Position numbers and translations under genes: made by a program. The notes under the pieces were generated by a model. That model ran no database searches and had not been told where the DNA came from. It worked only from the letters and a program-made list of their open reading frames with translations. DNA of 64,000 bases. Origin: Pelobates cultripes. Lineage: Eukaryota > Chordata > Amphibia > Anura > Pelobatidae. Location of the stretch: the NCBI GenBank assembly GCA_933207985.1, contig OW240918.1, forward strand, positions 115,933,433 to 115,997,432, in the 5' to 3' direction. Each line of letters begins with the position of its first letter. Positions within the stretch are counted from its first letter, which is position 1. This document shows, one piece after another, positions 39,401-49,588 of this stretch.

Positions 39401-41223
39401 GATGTAGAAGGGAAGGAATATTTGGAAGCTGCCAGGGGTCTGCACTGCAGAGGCTCAATAACAGAGGAAACCATGGCCTGCGAGGCCAAAAGGGGGCTAT
39501 GAGGATGATGGATACCTTCTCCTGCCTCAATTGTCTCAGAAGAGGAAAGATGAGGGGTGTAGGAGGAAATGCGTAACCTAGGTGAAATTCCCAATCGATT
39601 GAAAGAGCATCCCTTCCTGATGCTTGGGGATCGATGTCTTTTGAAAAGAAGTGCTGCAGCTTCCTGTTCTTGTGTGTTGCCATAAGGTCGACTTGTGGCA
39701 CGCCCCATACTTGAGAGATGTCTTCGAACACCTAGTTTGACAGACTCCATTCCCCTGGATCTAATTCCACTCTGCTCAGGTAATCCGCTATGGAATTCTG
39801 GACTCCCGGAAGATGGATCGCCGATAGGCCCGCTAGATGCTTCTGGGAGAAGGACATTAGGGGCTTCATAATGGACATCATTTTCCGACTCCTTGTTCCC
39901 CCTTGATGGTTTATGTAGGCAACTACAGTGGAATTGTCTGATCTGATCTAGATCCACTTGAAGCGTATGAGGGGAAGGAAAATTTCTAGGGCTTCTAGAA
40001 CTGCCAAAAGCTCTAATTGGTTGGAGGGAGTCTCTGTTACTGGAAAGGACCATTTCCCCTGGATAAACTGATCTTGTAGGTGAGCACCCCATCCCCACTG
40101 GCTTGCGTCCGTGGTAATAACTGTCCATGTGATGTTCCCCAAAAGAAACCCTCTGAACAGGGATTTCTTCTGTAACCACCAAATCAGAGATTGATGGACC
40201 TGAGGGGGAATCTTGATAGGCTGAAGTGGACTTCTCGATCTGAATTGAAGGATGAAATTCTTCTGGAAAATCCTCATCCTCCATTGGGCCCATCTTGTCA
40301 GTCCGATGGTGGAGGACATTGAACCTAACAGGCTCATGCATCTTTCTGCTGAGGTCACATTGGATGCCAACATGTCTTTGACTTTGTTCATCAATTTCGT
40401 ACCTCTTTCTGGAGACAGTTGCACAGTGCCTGCTAGAGTGTTGAATATGGCCCCCAAATATTTCATCTCCTGAACCGGCTGTAATTGGCTCTTGTTCTTG
40501 TTTATCTTCCAACCATGACGGCGTAGAAAATGTAGACAAACCTGCCCATGGGTCTGAAGGGTATCTGTGTCTTCTGCCAAGATGAGGATGTCGTCTAAGT
40601 AATGGTAAATGGCTATGCCCTTTTTCCTGAGCTCCGCAATCAAAACAACCAAGACCTTGGAGAATGTTCTTGGAGCTGTGCTGAGACCAAACGGCAGGGC
40701 TCGGAATTGAAAATGCCCTTGTTCCACCGCAAACCGAAGGAATTTCTGATGTTCTGTAGCAATGGGGATGTGGAAATAAGCGTCTGCCAAGTCTATAGAA
40801 ATCATCCATTGGTGTGGAAAAACGACCTTTATGATGGATTGAATAGACTCCATCTTGAACTTTCGGATGAGGAGATGCTGATTTAGTCTGCTTAAGTCTA
40901 AGATAGGTCTCCAACCACCTGAAGCTTTTCTGGTGAGAAACAGGTGAGAGTAAAACCCTTGACCTTGCTGTCACTGAGGAACTGAAATGATGACATTTCC
41001 TTCCTGGAGTGTCGAGATGAAATCTTTTAAGGCCTGTCTTTTTTCTGCATCTCCTGGCCATTTGGTTGTTTGAAAGGAGTAAGCTGGAGGGGGTCTGAAA
41101 AATTCTAAACGACATCCTCTTCTTATGATATCCAACACCCATTTGTCTGTGGTGGATAGTTCCCATACGTCTTGGAAGAGTAACAGACGTGCCCCCACAC
41201 CTACTGACTGGGGGGGGACCAGT
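39330..41223 (-). pseudogene. DIRS reverse transcriptase-RNase H (broken)
   Basis: In one phase the following blocks appear in order: LLFQDVWELSTTDKWVLDII, KDFISTLQEGNVIISVPQ, a TGA stop (40971-40973), FLTRKASGGWRPILDLSRLN, SIDLADAYFHIPI, LPFGLSTAPRTF, the catalytic HYLDDILIL, MKYLGAIFNT, RNase H TTDASQWGWG, LELLAVLEAL, a TAG (39948-39950), SDNSTVVAYINHQGG, a second TAG (39732-39734), and WGVPQVDLMAT, ending at 39330. This is the typical RT-RH of DIRS elements. Three nonsense codons make it non-functional, but there is no frameshift in this phase between 41198 and 39330 that I noticed. Confidence 0.88.
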
Positions 41224-42669
41224 CATAAAGATCTGGGGTTCTTGTGGAACGAGGCGCCTCTAGATTTACCGCCTCTGGTAGATGACTGTCCACCTCTCCA
41301 AGGCTGGGATCTTCCATGCTCTCTTCCTGGCTTGTAAGATCTGGCATCTCGAAAGGAAAAATAGTCTGGATATCGTTTGGATCGAAAGGAACCTCTGGGT
41401 TTACGATCCTGCGGGAGAAAAGTTCTTTTGCCTCCGGCTGCTCTTTTAATACATTCATCCAAGTTTTTTCCAAACAACATGTCGCCGTGGAAAGATAAGG
41501 CACATAAACTAGATTTAGAAGAGGTATCTGCTATCCAGGACCTTAACCATAAAGCCCTTCTGGCTGAAACGGAGAGGGCCATATTTCTGGCAAAGGCCTT
41601 AACCAGATCCACCGAAGCGTCAGACGTAAAGTCTACTGCAAGTTTTATATCTTTTAGACTTTCCAGGAGACTGGATCTGCTCCTGCCTCTTTGGATGTCT
41701 GCCTCTAGATTTTCCATCCAGATCTTTAAAGCTCTGGAAACTGAAGTGAGAGCGACTGCTGGATGGAGGCCTGTGCCTGCAGCCACGTAAGCCTTGGCGA
41801 GGTTCAGATCCATTTTCCTATCCATGGGATCTCTAAATGAACCTGCGTCGTCAACCGGTAGAGTAGTGTGTTTGGCCAGTCTTACTACGGCCGCATCTAC
41901 CTTAGGAGCCGAATCCCAACAGCTGGAGTCTTTTATCTCAAATGGATAAAGACGAGCAACTCTGCCTTGAGATGTCAGTTTTCTACGAGTATTAGACCAC
42001 TCGTCTTCAATCAGCTCTTGATTGTCTCATGAGCTGGAAATGTGGCTCTCTTTTTCTTCAGATCAGCAAAATATCTACTGGAAGTAGAAGGTTGCTCAGA
42101 GGATATTTCCTTGAGACTCAAGGATTTGCGCACTCTGGATATTAAATGATCAACTTGAGCAGGCTCCATGAATTCCGGGGCATAAGATTCTTCTTCTGAA
42201 GAGGATAGCCCGTCCCTGTAGGAGTCTACGGACTCATCTGAGGATTCTTCCTGAGAAAACCCCAAGGATTCAGCGAATCTGGGCCTCTTGTGGGACTTCT
42301 CAGCTTCTCTGATGCCCTGGGAGACCGCCTGCTTGATAAACTCCATCATATCTGGAGTAGGGGCAGTAGTGGAAGCGCCAGCGGCTGTAGAGAGGCATTC
42401 TGCGCAGAGACGTTTGCCTTCTAGTGGTTTATTGCTGCAGGCTTCGCATCTCTTCTTCATAGGCGACTTGCCTTTGGAAGTTCTGGATGCTTTAATTCCC
42501 GTACAGCTGACATAATAGGGAAATACAATTAAACCAGGCACTCTTTTGTTTGGTATAGATAGAGAGAGAGAAAAATAATGGCTTACCTATAACCTTTGGA
42601 TTGTGACCTTTGTTTATGAACGGATGCCTCAGAGTCTGATGAGAAAGATTTGTCCATCTTCACTGTCAT
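41223..42669 (-). pseudogene. DIRS Gag-like protein (spliced, one frameshift)
   Basis: The probable start is ATG at 42669-42667 in a short first exon (42587-42669), followed by a candidate 80-nt intron (42507-42586). The second exon encodes a C-x2-C-x12-C-x2-C zinc motif (CEACSNKPLEGKRLCAEC), a DMMEFIKQAVSQGI helix and an acidic, Ser-rich segment up to about 42011. There one base is gained or lost (HETIKS stop versus QELIEDEWSN). The other phase continues through RRKLTSQGRVARLYPFEIKD and VAAGTGLHPAVALTSVSRAL to the stop at 41223, with a basic Arg/Gly-rich tail. The organisation matches DIRS Gag-like ORF1. The frameshift inactivates it. Confidence 0.75.
42507..42586 (-). other. Candidate spliceosomal intron in DIRS gag
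   Basis: On the minus strand, donor TATAG|GTAAGC (intron from 42586) and acceptor TTCCCTATTATGTCAG|C (to 42507) bound 80 nt with a pyrimidine-rich 3' part. Splicing joins phase-2 codons: 27 codons plus 2 bases upstream with C downstream, exactly in the frame that encodes the zinc motif. Without splicing the upstream ATG frame terminates inside the intron. Confidence 0.6.
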
Positions 42670-42930
42670 CATATAGGAAGGAATTTAAATATTTATACCC
42701 CAAAAAGTATAAAAATTCAATTTGTGAAAAAAGGGAATGTGCCTTTAAGAAATAAAACCATACCTGAGTTACAGAAAACTGGAGGCTTGAAAATAAACGA
42801 ACAAAACTGGAACAAAAGATGCTGCAAGAGCTCCCCGGAGTCCAGGCAACCTGAAACAGGTAAAAAAATTCGAATTTGGCGCCTTTTTAAAGGTGGCGAA
42901 TGATGTCACCGCGAACCCGGAAGAACGCTC

Positions 42931-43082
42931 CGCGCATGTGCGCAATTATTCCGCGCATGCGCGGAAGTCCGCATGACGTGCCCCCTGATCCGCGCATGCG
43001 CGGAAACGTCCCCAGACGCAGCCACCGGTCAGCGCATGCGCGGAAGAAGCCATGACGCGGCCACCGGACCGCGCATGCGTGG
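42931..43082. promoter_or_regulatory. Array of five GCGCATGCGC palindromes (NRF1-like)
   Basis: Sites at 42931-42943 (cgcgcatgtgcgc), 42951-42964, 42990-43003 (both ccgcgcatgcgcgg), 43031-43043 (agcgcatgcgcgg) and 43069-43082 (ccgcgcatgcgtgg). The last four are spaced 39-40 bp apart. The palindrome fits the known NRF1 consensus YGCGCAYGCGCR. The array lies between the DIRS 5' terminal repeat and the gag start, in an otherwise CpG-poor neighbourhood, so a promoter or enhancer role for the element is likely. Confidence 0.6.
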
Positions 43083-43575
43083 GGACCGGGGATGACGCGC
43101 CCGCAGTCCGCGCAGGCAAGAGCACCAGGAGGACACCGCCAAGATGGCGGCAAGCCGAAAAAAAGCCCGGTAAAAGAGAGGTGGAAGGGGGAAACCTGAC
43201 AGCCATAAGTAATATAATACACAAGAAATGCATTTAAACTTACTGTGCCTGCCAGGTAGAGGTAAGAAGAATCTTCTGTAGATGAGGTTCTTCTGCCACT
43301 TCCTGCTACCGCTTGGTTACTGCAGGGAATGTTTCTTACTGGCAATATTTTTGCTTGCTACCCCTAGGGTCACTGCAAGTGGCTCCCGGTCACTAAAGGA
43401 GCATCTCCAGGGGGATATCCTTTGCGCAGGGCCACGTACTGGAGACTTCCCAAGGAAGAGAGGCTGAACTCCCTTGAGGCCGAAGGTAAAAACCCTCAGG
43501 TAAGCCAAAGAGAAAAAAGAGTATGTTCACAGTCTATAATGACTGGAGTCCTATAGGGATAAGACAGGAAAAAAA
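43083..43575 (-). other. DIRS 5' leader
   Basis: Non-coding leader between the terminal repeat and the palindrome array. 'ccaagatggcgg' at about 43139-43150 resembles a YY1-type motif. The minus-strand 152-codon frame across this region shows no family resemblance and is not accepted as a gene. Confidence 0.5.
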
Positions 43576-43647
43576 GACCATTGGTGGGAGGGGGTATTTA
43601 TACCCCTGATTTTAATTCTGCTCCTGTCTAATTAGGGATAGGGAGGA
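43576..43647 (-). repeat. DIRS inverted terminal repeat, 5' side
   Basis: GACCATTGGTGGGAGGGGGT...CTAATTAGGGATAGGGAGGA, partner of 37990-38061. Confidence 0.85.
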
Positions 43648-43722
43648 TAGAAGGGGTTTTCAATCACACATTTTCCCTACCATACCTTTTTTGGTGTAGC
43701 TAGATAGATAGATAGATAGATA

Positions 43723-45211
43723 CCCTGTTCCAAATTATTATGCAAATTCTAAGTGTCACCAAGATTACATATTTTGTTTTTCAGTTTAACTCATGGATGG
43801 CATTGTGTCTCAGGGCTCCTTTGATCACTGAAACAATCTAAGACACCTGTGATAATTAGATTGCCAGGTGAGCCCAATTTAAGGAAAAACTACTGTTATT
43901 AAGCAGAGCACCATTTTCATGCAATATGGGGAAGAAAAGGGATCTCTCTGCTGCCAAAAAGAATTAAATAGTTCAATGCCTTGGACGAGGTATAAAAACA
44001 TTAGATATTTCACGAAAACTTAAGCATGATCATCGCACTATTAAGAGATTTGTGGCTGATTCAGAGCACCGACGAGTTCGTGCAGATAAAGGCACATTGA
44101 GGAAGATTTCTGCCAGATCCATGCATCGGATCAAGAGAGCAGCTGCTAAAATACCATTACATAGCAGCAAACATGGACATCAAGGTGTAGAGTCCTCCAG
44201 AGTCTTGCAACTGTGCATAAACCTTCTATTCAGCCACCACTAACCAATGCTCACAAGCAGAAACGGCTGCATTGGGAAGAAAAATACATGAATACTAATT
44301 TTCAAACAGTCCTGTTCACTGATGAGTGCCGTGCAACCCTGGATGGTCCAGATGGATGTGGTAGTGGATGGTTGGTGGACGGCCACCCTGTTCCAGCAAG
44401 GCTGCGATGTCAGCAAGGCGGTGGAGTCATGTTTTGGGCCGGAATCATGGGAAGAGAGCTGGTCGTCCCCTTTAGGGTCTCCAAAGGTGTAAAGATTACC
44501 TCTGCAAAGTATGTGGAGTTTCTGACTGACCACTTTTTTTTCATAGAAGAACTATGCTTTCCGTAATAAAATCATCTTCATGCATGACAATGCGCCATCT
44601 CATGCTGCAAAGAATACCTCTGCATCAATGGCTGCTATGGGGATAAAAGGAGAGAAAGTCATGGTGTGGCCTCCATCCTCCCCTGACCTTAATCCTATTG
44701 AGAACCTTTGGAGCATCCTCAAGCAAAAAATCTATGAGGGTGGGAGGCAGTTTACATCCAAACAGCAGGTCTGGGAGGCTATTCTGACATCTTGCAAACA
44801 AATTCAAGCAGAAACTGTCCAAAAACTCACAAGTTCAATGGATGCAAGACTTATGAAGCTGCTATCAAATAAGTGGTCCTATGCTAAAATGTTTAAAAAG
44901 TTAAAATGTTGTTATAAGTTTGATTGAAATAGCTTTTGATTTCAGAAAAAAAAACCACAACAAATGACAATTTTCAGTTCTTTAAAACCTATAAAGTGTT
45001 TTGAAACTTACTGTGCGTAATAATTTGGAACAGTGCATTGTAAGTTTGTGTTTAAAAAAAAAATACTTTTATTATTAGGAGGTTTGTTCAATAAAATTTG
45101 AATTGTACTCTTAATAGTTGAGAATTATGAGAATTATGCTGACTGTTATTTACATCAATTGTTTGGGTAAATAAGAAAAATATAATTTGCATAATAATTT
45201 GGAACAGGGTG
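43723..45211 (+). mobile_element. Decayed Tc1-type DNA transposon
   Basis: The left terminus CCCTGTTCCAAATTATTATG follows a (GATA)n run at 43701-43722. The right terminus CATAATAATTTGGAACAGGG lies near 45190-45209 and is followed by TG and TA. An internal copy of the terminal motif (taataatttggaacag, about 45019-45034) suggests the inverted/direct repeat arrangement of many Tc1-like elements. The left copy lacks two terminal bases (CA) compared with the right. One broken transposase gene is inside. Confidence 0.85.
43927..44927 (+). pseudogene. Tc1-like transposase with DD37E spacing (broken)
   Basis: The start ATG is at 43927 (MGKKRDLSAAKKN), followed at once by a TAA where the helix-turn-helix domain continues (GRGIKTLDISRKLKHDHRTI). 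The first domain runs to about 44160, then phase is lost. The next phase (44213-44566) holds LHWEEKYMNTNF and the first catalytic Asp in VLFTDECR, with GGGVMFWAGI. A further slip, probably in the T-run at 44536-44543, leads to the frame 44580-44927 with the second Asp in FMHDNAPSHA and the catalytic Glu in SPDLNPIENLWS. Counting gives 37 residues between this Asp and Glu, unlike DD34E of classical Tc1. At least one stop and two frameshifts make it inactive. Confidence 0.85.
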
Positions 45212-45297
45212 TATATAAGACAAATATATATTTATTTTTCTAATATAAAATATTGGTCCTTTCAGAGTAAAACATTTAATTATACAGTAAGCATACT

Positions 45298-46500
45298 AAC
45301 ATGCAGACACAGACAATCTCACTGACACACAAGCTCATTGACAAACACTCTCACTGGCATAAAAACACAAGCTCATAGATGCACACACAGGCTCACTGAC
45401 AGACAATCTCACTGACACACATGCTTCCTACAGAAAAGCTCACTGACACACACATGCTCACCACAGACAAGCTCACTGACACACACAAGCTCACTGACAC
45501 AAAGGCTAGCAGGTACACACACACAAGCTCTCTCACTAGTAGGCACACACACAATCTCACTCACTAGCAGGCAGGCACACATGAACACAAGCTCACTCAC
45601 TAGCAGACACACACACAAGCTCACTCACTAGCAGACACACACACACGCTCACTCACTAGCAGGCACACACAAGCTCACTCACACACACACAAGCCCACCA
45701 CTAGCAGACACACACACACAAGTCAGCCACTAGCAGACACACACACAAGCTCACCTCACCTAGCAGGCACACACACACTAGCAGGCACACACACACCTCA
45801 CTGAGACACACACACAAGCTCACCCACCAGCAGGCACACACACACAAGCTCACTCACTAGCAGGCACACACAAGCTCACTCACTAGCAGGCACACACACA
45901 AGCTCACTCACTAGCAGGCACACACACACAAGCACTCTCACTAACAGGCACACACACATACACACTCAATCTCACTAGCATTCACACACACAACCTCTTT
46001 CATTAGCATTCTCACACACACACAAGCTCACTCACTAGCAGGCACACACACTCACTAGCAGGCACACACACACAAGCTCAAGCTCTTTCCCTAGCATTCA
46101 CACACACGCACAACCTCTCTCACTAGCATTCACACACACAAGCTCACTCACCAGTAGGCACACACACACACACACACACACAAGCTCACTCACTAGCAGG
46201 CAGGCACACATGAACACAAGCTCTCACTAGCAGGCACACACACAAGCTCACTCACTAGCAGGCACACACACACACACAAGCTCACTCACTAGCAGGCACA
46301 CACACTCACTCACTAGCATACACACACACAAGCTCACTCACTAGCAGGCACACACACAAGCACTCTCACTAACAGGCACGCACACACACATACACACTCA
46401 AGCTCTTTCACTAGCATTCACACACACAACCTCTCTCACTAGCATTCACACACACAAGCTCTCTCATTAGCAGGCACACACACCTTATATACACCCACTA
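45298..46500. repeat. CA-rich minisatellite
   Basis: About 40 drifting copies of 'cacacacaagctcactcactagcagg' with variants 'cattcacacacacaacctctctcactag'. Higher-order repetition is visible (the stretch 45880-46020 resembles 46330-46480). Not a CRISPR array: there is no constant repeat with unique spacers. Confidence 0.9.
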
Positions 46501-47395
46501 CACCCCCTTATATACACACACACACACACTACAACCACTTATATACACACAGTACACAAACTCTATACCTCTTGTAAACACACCACACGCCCTATGCATT
46601 CACACACACATTACTCTATTTTCCCTATAAAAACACATTTTATACCCCTATACACACACTCTACACCCCGTATACATACATTCATTGCCGCACCTATTTA
46701 CACATGTGCACTACAACCCCTATACAAACACTAAAGCTTCTAGATACACACAATGCAACCCCCTCCATCCTCTAGAAACACATAGTACAGCCCTCACACC
46801 ACCTAGTCCCACACACTCGACAGGCCCTATAAACACACACACACACACACACACTACAGCCCCTAGCCACACATAGTACGCCACAAACTACAACACAAAT
46901 AGGCTCCTATGCACACATGCAATCTCAAAAGCAACCTCCAAACACATACAACACCACAGGGAGCATCCACACAACACACTTTAATAGTCCTGTTCCACAT
47001 TTGTTCTATGGTATCCCACTATTGAGGACACCAGGGATAAATCACTAGCAAACACTGCGCATGTTTACATTGAACAAAATAAAAACAGGACATTTACTCC
47101 ACCACAGAGCAGATGCTCTGGAGGTGCATCACACTAACAAACACACCTCCTTTCTGTCTCTGCCCCTCATAGTCGGCTGCTCTGTCTTTATTTGTCCAGG
47201 CTGAATTTTTGTCCCAGTCCAGCTCTGCCTGTGGGGGATTAATACAGGGCTCAATAAATCCCAGGTGCTACGGCTCATGAAGAGCTCCGGGAGGCAGGCA
47301 GGTGCGTGTCTAGCTCATGGAGAGCTAAGCGAGGCGGGCGGCTCATGGAGTGCTGAAGGAGGCGGGCGGCTCATGGAGAGATGTTTTTACTCACC
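46501..47395. other. CA-rich spacer and unassigned DNA
   Basis: Decaying CA-rich text to about 46900, then non-coding DNA. At 47272-47370 'ggctcatg.agagct.gg.aggcgggc' recurs three to four times. No gene. Confidence 0.5.
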
Positions 47396-47745
47396 TTTTT
47401 CCCACACCATGCTAGTGACACTGCGGCTGGCACCACCTCCATCAATCTTGACAATCTCAGCCAATCCAAGGCTCCCTTATAATAAAGCATTATTAGACTA
47501 TTGCGCATGCGAGGCAAAATGCCACTCTGCGCCAATCAACTTCTCCTCATGAAGATGCATTAAATCAATGCATCCCTATGGGGAGCATTAACATAGGTGA
47601 ACCAGGAAGCACTTCTAGAGGCCGTCTAAATGATTGCCACTAGAGATGTTACCAACCAGTAATGCAAACACTGCCTTTCGCCTGAAAAGTCAGTGTTTAC
47701 ATTGAAAAGCGTGCAGGACCAAGATATAGACTACAGAACAGCTAT
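47396..47745. mobile_element. Kolobok/T2-like MITE fragment
   Basis: Shares 'catcaatcttgacaatctcagccaatcc', the CATGCGAGGCAAAATGCC region, 'gaagatgcattaaatcaatgcatc' and 'agtcagtgtttacattg' with family members. It ends just before the next MITE at 47752. Confidence 0.5.
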
Positions 47746-47751
47746 ATTAAA

Positions 47752-47959
47752 GGGACACTATAGTCACTAGAACAACTACAGCTTATTGTATTTGTTATGG
47801 TTTGTATAATCATTGCCTTCAGGCTTTTTTTGCAGCAAGCACAGAGAAAATGCAGTGTTTACATCACAGCCTAGGGATACTCCACTGGACACTCCTCAGA
47901 TGGCTACTAGAGGTGCTTTCTTGGGCAGTGCTGCAATAGTCTTTGTTTTACTTATTTTT
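47752..47959. mobile_element. Kolobok/T2-like MITE, interrupted by L1
   Basis: TTAAAGGGACACTATAGTCACTAG... aligns closely with the left half of 19787-20350 up to 'ggtgctttcttgggcagtgctgc', then is cut by the L1 insertion at 47960. No clear continuation is visible after 49589. Confidence 0.7.
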
Positions 47960-49577
47960 ATTATTTTTTTTATAAATTCTTTATTTGTTAAGTGTTCAAT
48001 TTTGGCATGGTATGGGTTGTGGGTACAGAAGAAAAAAAGGGGGAAGGGGTAACATATTGCAAACACATTGTCCCAGGTTGTCCTCGTCTTATCTAAGTCG
48101 TTTTCTGGAGTAGCCTTAGTCTGGTTTCTATCTGAGCTGACTGTTGCCGTGGTACTCGTGTGTACTTGGTTTTGGGGTCTTCGGGCGGTCAGGTCTTGTC
48201 GTTGCGGGTAAGGCCCTTCTTAGGTCTTTGGTCGCGTGTATTGTCTCTGGGCTTTGTGCAAGCGTGTTTGCATGTTGTCTGGTGGTTCCTCTAATTGCTT
48301 GTCCCTACTAGGGGGTAGAAGGGCGTTCCTAGTATCTAAGGTGCTCTCCTGGTTTCATTGTTGTGTGTCTATGTTTCTGAGTTCTTATGTGTTGTCTTAT
48401 TTGTTTTGGGTGGTCTCTTTCAGGGTTGTTGGAGAGTGGGTGGTGAAGTGGGGGGGGGAAGGGGCTGGTCGGGGTGTGTTGGGGGTCTGTGCTCGGTGTC
48501 TTCAGTGGGTGTGATTCAGGTCCGATACCCTCTCCATTACTGGTCTGTGTCCTTTCTTGGTTGCTCTTGTTATAGTTGTGGGTTTCGGTGTTGGTCGTGA
48601 GCAGTTGTTTCGTGTTGTGGTTTGGGGTGTGCTGTCGCTTTTGTGTCCCTGTGTAGTGTTTACGCTGGTGTGGGTTTGTGTGCGTCTCCTTCCCTCTTTG
48701 CCCTTTCTCTCCTCTCTCTGTTTCTTGTTCTCCCCTTGAGGGACCTGAAGGAGTGGTGTGTGGTCGGGGGTCCCGCCCCGTGTCCGCGCATCCATCCCGG
48801 CCGGGCCTTTAGGGTGGGGGGAGGTGCCGAGAGGGCTCTCTGTTTTAAATGTTCTTTTCTTTCGCTGTCGGGGAGGAAGGAAGCAGATGGGGAGTGATTG
48901 TGTGTCATGGGGTTCGTGTGGGCTGTGTTATTTGTGGTCGGGTCAGTCTGGCCTGTTCATGGCGCTTTTGTGCGGGTTCATCTGACTTTTGTACGCCTGG
49001 TGGGTGGGCATCTGGATTAAAGTTCCCCTCGTCCGGAGGCCGAGGGGGGGTGAGTTGTCAGGAGGGTGTCTCAGGTGAGTCTGGTGGTATTGGTGGGTAT
49101 TGCTATGGGAGTGTTATGTATCCCAGAGGTCCCATGTCCGGTGAAACGCTGTGTACGAGTCGTGTATTTGCGCTGTTAGTTCATCTAAGTCACGTGTTTC
49201 TCTTATTTTGTGGGTGATGGTCGTAAGCTCGGGAATCCGTTGATCTGACCATAGTTCTGCGATTGCTCTGCCTGTAGCTAGGGTTACGCGGGCCACCAGT
49301 TTGTTTTCCTGTCTCGTGAGGGTGTCCAGTGGTTTGTTGAGTAGCATTGTCCATGGCTGTACTAAGATTGGTTTTCCTACCACCTGTTCGATTAGGCTCT
49401 CTACCTCTGTCCAGAGCATGTCCACCAACAGAGGAGGTATGTGCCCTTTTCTCCACATAGTTTCCAGCATTCGTTGTTGGTTTTCTGGCCCATTTGGTGC
49501 AGTCTGTATGGCGTCAGGTACCAGCGGAAGATGGTTTTATAGGCCTGTTCTTTATGCGTTACGCATGTTGTGAGGGA
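47960..49577 (-). mobile_element. Tx1-like L1, 3' third only
   Basis: Flanked by TACTTATTTTT at 47949-47959 and 49578-49588 (11-bp target duplication). The left side is the reversed 3' end with polyadenylation-like 'caaataaagaatttat' next to an A-run. The UTR is long and G-rich on the plus strand. The ORF2 C-terminus lies on the minus strand at the right. Confidence 0.8.
49114..49560 (-). pseudogene. L1 ORF2 C-terminal fragment
   Basis: The minus strand from about 49560 encodes AYKTIFRWYLTPYRLHQMGQ followed by NECWKLCGEKGTY, the zinc-motif region of Tx1-like ORF2. After a phase slip it continues as MLWTEVESLIEQVVGKPILV and ATGRAIAELWSDQRIPEL to a stop at 49114 (HRTWDLWDT). The reverse-transcriptase core is absent. 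The same type of C-terminus ends the fragment at 17386-18050. Confidence 0.75.
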
Positions 49578-49588
49578 TACTTATTTTT

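Larger units (their letters stand above)
37914..43647 (-). mobile_element. Decayed DIRS-type tyrosine-recombinase retrotransposon
   Basis: It has inverted terminal repeats of 72 bp (37990-38061 and 43576-43647, one mismatch). Gag-, RT-RNase H- and recombinase-like reading frames lie on the minus strand in that order. At the 3' side an internal inverted pair (37914-37975 against 38105-38166) and a further direct copy of 'ccatggcagcacaacaatgggt' (38183-38205) look like the internal complementary region used by DIRS elements to circularise. The outer left boundary is uncertain: either 37914 or 37990. Stops and frameshifts in every ORF make it inactive. Confidence 0.88.

Noticed and set aside
39732..39950. 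Two in-frame TAG codons in DIRS RT, considered as recoded codons
   Set aside because: A TGA stop further upstream plus frameshifts in gag and recombinase point to ordinary decay.
42887..43345. 152-codon minus-strand frame in the DIRS leader
   Set aside because: It reads through the GCGCATGCGC array, giving Arg/Cys-rich repeats (RACAD, RMRG). No family resemblance; treated as leader.
45298..46500. Regularly repeated array resembling a CRISPR locus at first glance
   Set aside because: No constant repeat separated by unique spacers, the units drift continuously, and the context is eukaryotic. It is a minisatellite.
48236..48985. Plus-strand frames around 48.3-49 kb
   Set aside because: They lie antisense in the 3' UTR/ORF2 end of a minus-strand L1 and are Val/Gly-rich from the G-rich UTR.
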